This document shows positions 5,279-6,649 of a stretch of 6,649 nucleotides of DNA, one piece after another. The first letter of the stretch is position 1; every line of letters starts with the position of its first letter. Origin of the DNA: Flavobacterium sp. (lineage in GTDB: Bacteria > Bacteroidota > Bacteroidia > Flavobacteriales > Flavobacteriaceae); NCBI GenBank assembly GCA_030150335.1, contig JASLGC010000100.1, forward strand, positions 1-6,649, written 5' to 3'. A model generated the notes under the pieces. That model had not been told where the DNA came from. It saw nothing but the letters and a program-made list of their open reading frames with translations, and ran no database searches. The position numbers were made by a program, and so were the translations under genes.

Positions 5279-6649
5279 ATGAAGAGATTGAATATGAATA
5301 AATGTCTTTCTGTAGTAGGGGGGATTCTTCTTTGTGTATTGGGTACGAGTACTGCTTATGGGCAGTCTATGTCGTTTACGGAAGCTTATGAGATAATGAA
5401 TAAGGAAAATAGCTTATTGAAAGCTATTGAGAAAAAAGAAGAGGTTCACAATTTTGAGTGGAAAGCAAGGAAAGGGCTTCGTTATCCAACTATTAAAGCG
5501 TTTGGTTTAGGTATTTATAAAGACCGTTCGTTAGGTGTTGACTTGAATGGTTTTAAAAATGGAGTGGGTGATTTTATTCACTTGCCTAACCCGGATGTTT
5601 TAGGTGATTGGAAAATCTCTTTAAATAAAAGAGATATTGCCATGGGAGGAGTAATGGCTACAATGCCTCTTTTTGCTGGTGGTAAGATTAACGCAGCAAT
5701 AAAAGCTGGCGAGATTGAGAAGCAAATAGGTGAAAAGGAATTAGATAATACCAAGAATAAATTAATATCAGAGCTGGCACAAAGGTATTACTCTGTGAAG
5801 TTAGCTGAAGAAGCTCTTTTAGTGCGTGAAGAAGTATTGAAGGGAATGAAAGACCACTTACACGATGCTACGAAATTGGAGGAAAACGGTATTATAGCAC
5901 CAGTTGAAAAGCTTTCTGCTGATGTTGCTGTTTCTGAAGCTAAAAGACAGTTAGATGCTGCTAAGAAAGATGCGAGTTTAGCGAGAGTGGCTCTGGCAAA
6001 TACATTAGAAGTAGATAGTGTAACTGATAATTTAGATAGTGACTTTTTTGTTGTTCCTCAATTAGAAGGGGTTGAGTTCTATCAAGAATCGGCTGTTGCG
6101 CATTATCCTGAATTACAAAAGTTAGCGCTACAGAAAGAATTAGCAGAGCAAGGAATAAAAGTTAAAAAGTCTGCGAATTACCCAACTGTTTTAGCTTTTG
6201 GGCAAACTATCTTAGCACACAATAATCCATTGAGTGGATTAGATATTTTATATAATGACAATAAGCCTTGGACAATTGGAGTGGGGGTAACTTACACACT
6301 TTTTGAAGGGTTGAAAAATAAAAATGAAATTAGAGCAGCTCAAGCAACTAAGGAAAGTGTTGAGTTGTATGAAGTGAAAGCAAAGAGCGATATTAAAATG
6401 TTAGTTGCTAAACTATATCAAGATATTCAAAAACAAGAGGAACAGATAGATAATTTGAAGACGCAAGAGACATTGGCAACAGAGTTTTTACGTGTTAGAA
6501 ATAAAGCGTTCTCTGAAGGATTTGCTACATCTACGGATGTTGTAGATGCAGAGATGAAGTTATCTGGAGTAAAGTTGATGAAATTGCAGGCACATTTTAA
6601 TTATGCTGTAGGATTAGCTTCTTTATTTGAGTTCACAGGATTGAGCAAT
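5279..6649 (+). CDS. TolC-family outer membrane efflux protein (3' end beyond window)
   Basis: The frame is open for 457 codons to the right edge. It begins with a signal peptide: a short basic start, the hydrophobic stretch VVGGILLCVLG, and a likely signal peptidase I cut after AYG (residue 28). The rest shows the two-fold repeat of TolC trimeric outer membrane ducts. Strand-type segments come at MPLFAGGK (129-136) and YTLFEGLKN (339-347), each followed by long amphipathic helices. Repeat hallmarks are AQRYYSVKLAEEAL (167-180), GIIAPVEKLSADVAVSEAKR (204-223) and EGFATSTDVVDAEMKL (413-428). NYAVGLASLFEFTG (441-454) resembles the normal C-terminal end, so probably only a few residues are missing. 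Such ducts work with a periplasmic adaptor and an inner-membrane ABC, RND or MFS pump, often encoded next door, but no partner is in view and the substrate is unknown. An ATG at 5294, preceded by purine-rich GAAGAGA, is an alternative start that keeps the signal peptide. Confidence 0.93.
   Translation, partial: MKRLNMNKCLSVVGGILLCVLGTSTAYGQSMSFTEAYEIMNKENSLLKAIEKKEEVHNFEWKARKGLRYPTIKAFGLGIYKDRSLGVDLNGFKNGVGDFIHLPNPDVLGDWKISLNKRDIAMGGVMATMPLFAGGKINAAIKAGEIEKQIGEKELDNTKNKLISELAQRYYSVKLAEEALLVREEVLKGMKDHLHDATKLEENGIIAPVEKLSADVAVSEAKRQLDAAKKDASLARVALANTLEVDSVTDNLDSDFFVVPQLEGVEFYQESAVAHYPELQKLALQKELAEQGIKVKKSANYPTVLAFGQTILAHNNPLSGLDILYNDNKPWTIGVGVTYTLFEGLKNKNEIRAAQATKESVELYEVKAKSDIKMLVAKLYQDIQKQEEQIDNLKTQETLATEFLRVRNKAFSEGFATSTDVVDAEMKLSGVKLMKLQAHFNYAVGLASLFEFTGLSN

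Overview
This 6.6 kb window looks like chromosomal DNA of a low-GC member of the Bacteroidetes, most likely a Flavobacteriaceae species of the Flavobacterium/Myroides type. Three things suggest this. The DNA is AT-rich. Genes start after A-rich rather than Shine-Dalgarno leaders. The gaps hold boxes matching the Bacteroidetes -7 consensus TAnnTTTG upstream of lipA, nhaA, the ABC-F gene and the tolC-like gene. The genus is an inference; nothing in the window proves it.

Layout, left to right. A leftward pair comes first: the 5' part of a glyceraldehyde-3-phosphate dehydrogenase gene (gap, cut by the left edge) lies downstream of lipA (lipoyl synthase), with a terminator-like hairpin between them. 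A divergent gap of about 450 bp separates lipA from the rightward nhaA (Na+/H+ antiporter). It holds both promoters, a repeated TTTAAG element at lipA and two inverted repeats. nhaA ends in a strong intrinsic terminator. A single-gene unit follows for an ABC-F ATPase, with its own promoter box and terminator. After a 384 bp non-coding stretch with two candidate promoter boxes comes a TolC-family outer membrane efflux gene that runs off the right edge, probably only a few codons before its stop.

The genes are mostly independent housekeeping or transport units: lipoate cofactor synthesis and glycolysis on the left, sodium and pH homeostasis in the middle, a ribosome-associated ABC-F factor, then an efflux duct that probably opens an operon beyond the window. 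I see no mobile element, CRISPR array, tRNA, rRNA or sign of a new multi-gene system. The points worth a second look are small: regulatory repeats around lipA and nhaA, the hairpin between lipA and gap, and the likely misplaced GTG start of nhaA.
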